Below, piece after piece: positions 61,504-64,000 of a stretch of DNA of 64,000 bases. A program made the position numbers and the translations under genes. Where the stretch lies: contig BQKZ01000365.1 in NCBI GenBank assembly GCA_036244855.1, forward strand, positions 1-64,000. Direction: 5' to 3'. Each line of letters begins with the position of its first letter. Positions within the stretch are counted from its first letter, which is position 1. Source of the stretch: Temnopleurus reevesii. Lineage: Eukaryota; Echinodermata; Echinoidea; Temnopleuroida; Temnopleuridae. The notes under the pieces are model-generated. The model ran no database searches and had not been told where the DNA came from. It was given only the letters and a program-made list of their open reading frames with translations.

Positions 61504-64000
61504 CTAGATATCTGATTCAAGATTCAGTTTTCAAGATCTATTTTTTTAATTCAATTATGTTAAAACAAATAGAACTGTATTAACAATACAAATACGATTC
61601 AAGATATAGATATAAATAGAAATATAGTTGCAATCAAATAATAAAATAACTGAGTACATAATTATAAAATATTGCGTTACAAAAGACAGATTAAGACAAA
61701 GGGGACAAAAGTAGAAAGAGAAACAAGAAAAAGTTAGTATCTGTATTTGTGTATCTCTCCACCACCCCTCCCCCTCTCTCGTTTTTCTCTCTCTTCCCCC
61801 TCTCTCTCGCTAAATCATCTTCTGTGTTTCCAAAAATAGCATATTTCATGAAGATACAAACTGCATATAAATGTACATCATTTCGCTGATGCCTGGAGGT
61901 GATTGCTGGTTCACGCTAGACACAGTTATCCATCACCAGTTGCCTCGCAGCAACATGTAAATGGGTGGCAAGCGAAATGGGAAGGGAACATGTCGCAGTG
62001 TCGTGACTTGACTTCGAAATTATCAGAATTTTTGTCTCGTTTTTCATTTTCTTCTTTTTCCTCTATTCCTTCTTCTACTACTTCTGTCACTAATTCTTTT
62101 CCGCACTTTTATGTTATTTCTTCAATTTTCCACTCTCTTCTTCTTTGACATCATTTTTTATTTAATTTGATTTGATACATTAATTTAAACACGGTTAAAA
62201 ACCCGGTTCAGCACCTGCTGTTTTTCAATGGATCATAATTACAACGTGTATATTATATTTTAAAAGTACAAATAACAAACACAAGTATTCAAAATGAAGT
62301 ACTTTCTCTTTTCTTCTTCCTCTTCCTTGTTTATGTTCTACTATTTTTATTTCTCCGCTGCTTCTTTTTTCAATCATGCTTTCTTTTCTTGGGCTTACTA
62401 TCTTCTTTCAAATTTTAAATTGTATTTTAATATTCATCTATATAATTCATAGGGAATGCATACAGGTTATCAATGTTTAATGAAAAACAAAAACTCTTGC
62501 ACATTTTGATTCGATGGTGTAACATTATTTATATGACTTTTCTTTAATGAGAATTACCACATACCGAATTTCAAGCAGCGTGACTCAATGTGTGTTATTA
62601 TGAGTGAAAACTGAACATTGAACATTCTTGAAACATTTTAGCCTGACAAATATGAATTTGATGGCAAATCTGATGAAAGACGATCAGATGGTCTGACGGG
62701 GTGCAGGAGGTTAAAGATTCAGCCTATAAAAGTTGGAAAGAAGAAAAAAAAGAGAAACAGAGATAGAAAGGGACGAGAAAAGATGGGGATGTAAAGAAAT
62801 TAAGAGGTGTAAGATTCATAGAAATATAGATAAGTGTGCTGCTTAACGAACAGGCATGAGAAATCTGACAAATGAAAATACTTTCCATGGCATAAACACG
62901 TACGTCGTTTGTTGCAAGGTCACACTTTGCATAATATTTTTGGAACTCATCGGTTAGAACTTGACAATACAGTGAAAAAAAAATCATCTCCTTTTGTGGC
63001 GTTAAAACGATAGCATTTCATAAATCTAAGTCAGAGTATTAGACCGAGAGAAAAGGGCTTTGTACATTTGATAAATTACAGAGCGCTGTCAAATCTTGTT
63101 ACAATCACACAACTTGACTCTGTCTTTTCTTATACTGCCCCTCAAAAACACCCCATTGTGAAAGTTTAATTATAACCCAGTTGTGGGATAAGTAACGTAT
63201 GTCGATCTTGTAATGCCATTCCCCGTGCAGTTTCATATTGTGCCGAGTATTATTCCCTCCCAGTTTTGACAGTTTTCATTGATTTATCTCTCCTTCTATT
63301 CATCGTTTGTAGAATAGAACAAATTACCTCCTTTGTGAAGCAAAGCGTTGGAATATAATAGGTAAACAATGATGGGGAATAGAAACATAATTTTGTTTTC
63401 GTATCCATCATGAGATAGAATAGGCGCCAATGTGTAGTTTGAGAATCCTCGTTTCAAGTGATTATAATTCTATTTGTCACAACTTTTGTTATGAGTAACA
63501 TCGGTGAGAAAAGATGAAAATGAATGCAGCTGAAAGCAAGCTGATAACAATGTCTATTCAATGCACAAAGCAAGTTATATTTCTCATGAGAAATGAATAA
63601 GAATATCAAAATTATATTCGGTAAGTTTCCATCTTCCAAACTTTATTTTCTTCCGCCAGATCTTAAAATGTTCATGGTGTATCGCTATCTAGTGTAGGTT
63701 GAAGGGAAAGATCGCGCGCAAGAATCCATCAAATCGAGTACCATATGCGATATGAGTGAAAGACAGAAGGGGACAAAGAAAGGAGAAAGAAACGTTAAAA
63801 GAGAGCTCAAAATCAGTAGAAACATACATGCATTATGTATGTATTGTATATGTATTGTATTTCCTTTGTTGTTGTTGTATTTGTCGGCGCATCCAACACA
63901 AGCTCTGCTTCTGGATCTGCGCCCTTTTCCTTCACTCTGTTTACGTACCTTAATGATTCATGTTCTAATTACCCTATAATTTGATTACAATTGTAAATTG
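61504..64000. other. Intergenic DNA, no gene recognised
   Basis: AT-rich with a second short CT-rich patch (61755-61810). Short frames on both strands show no recognisable domains. Confidence 0.6.

Noticed and set aside
61001..61507. 168-codon Leu/Ser/Pro-rich frame
   Set aside because: Mostly the CT tract; the non-repeat part has no recognisable domain.

Overview
This window is animal nuclear DNA. It is AT-rich, sparse in genes and full of simple repeats and small dispersed elements. One gene can be identified with confidence: a Pax2/5/8 paired-box transcription factor on the minus strand. The single unduplicated Pax2/5/8-type gene, the large introns and the repeat families suggest an invertebrate deuterostome, most likely an echinoderm such as a sea urchin. 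That placement is inferred from style and was not checked against any database.

Region by region: Pax2/5/8 is transcribed right to left. Exon 1 (30308-30437) carries the start codon in a perfect Kozak context and lies downstream of a GC-richer 5' region with two NF-Y/CCAAT motifs near 31.3 kb. After a 14.2-kb intron, exon 2 (15899-16064) encodes the first half of the paired domain. Exon 3 (12507-12704) encodes the second half. Exon 4 (11686-11876) finishes the paired domain and adds the octapeptide. All splice sites are canonical and the phases agree (1, 2, 2, then 1 at the end of exon 4), giving 228 codons plus one base. The expected partial homeodomain and transactivation exons were not recognised in the leftmost 11.6 kb. 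One exon-like stretch at 1052-1207 may be a terminal exon of this gene or part of something else.

The Pax introns hold a paired octamer motif (10970-10996), a long ATC repeat beside the exon 4 donor, a MITE-like element and a tRNA-derived SINE just upstream of exon 2, and several microsatellites.

From about 31.6 kb to the end I recognise no gene. This stretch holds purine/pyrimidine tracts (GAA, GA/CT, GAT), many poly-G runs next to poly-T, a second copy of the MITE-like element, and a pair of interleaved duplications (A at 43.8 kb, B at 55.2 kb, A' at 57.3 kb, B' at 58.7 kb). The copies abut single N characters, which looks like two haplotypes placed in tandem by the assembler. A' carries a 517-bp inverted-repeat element that is absent at the equivalent place in A. 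I found no operon, CRISPR, prophage or new multi-gene system.
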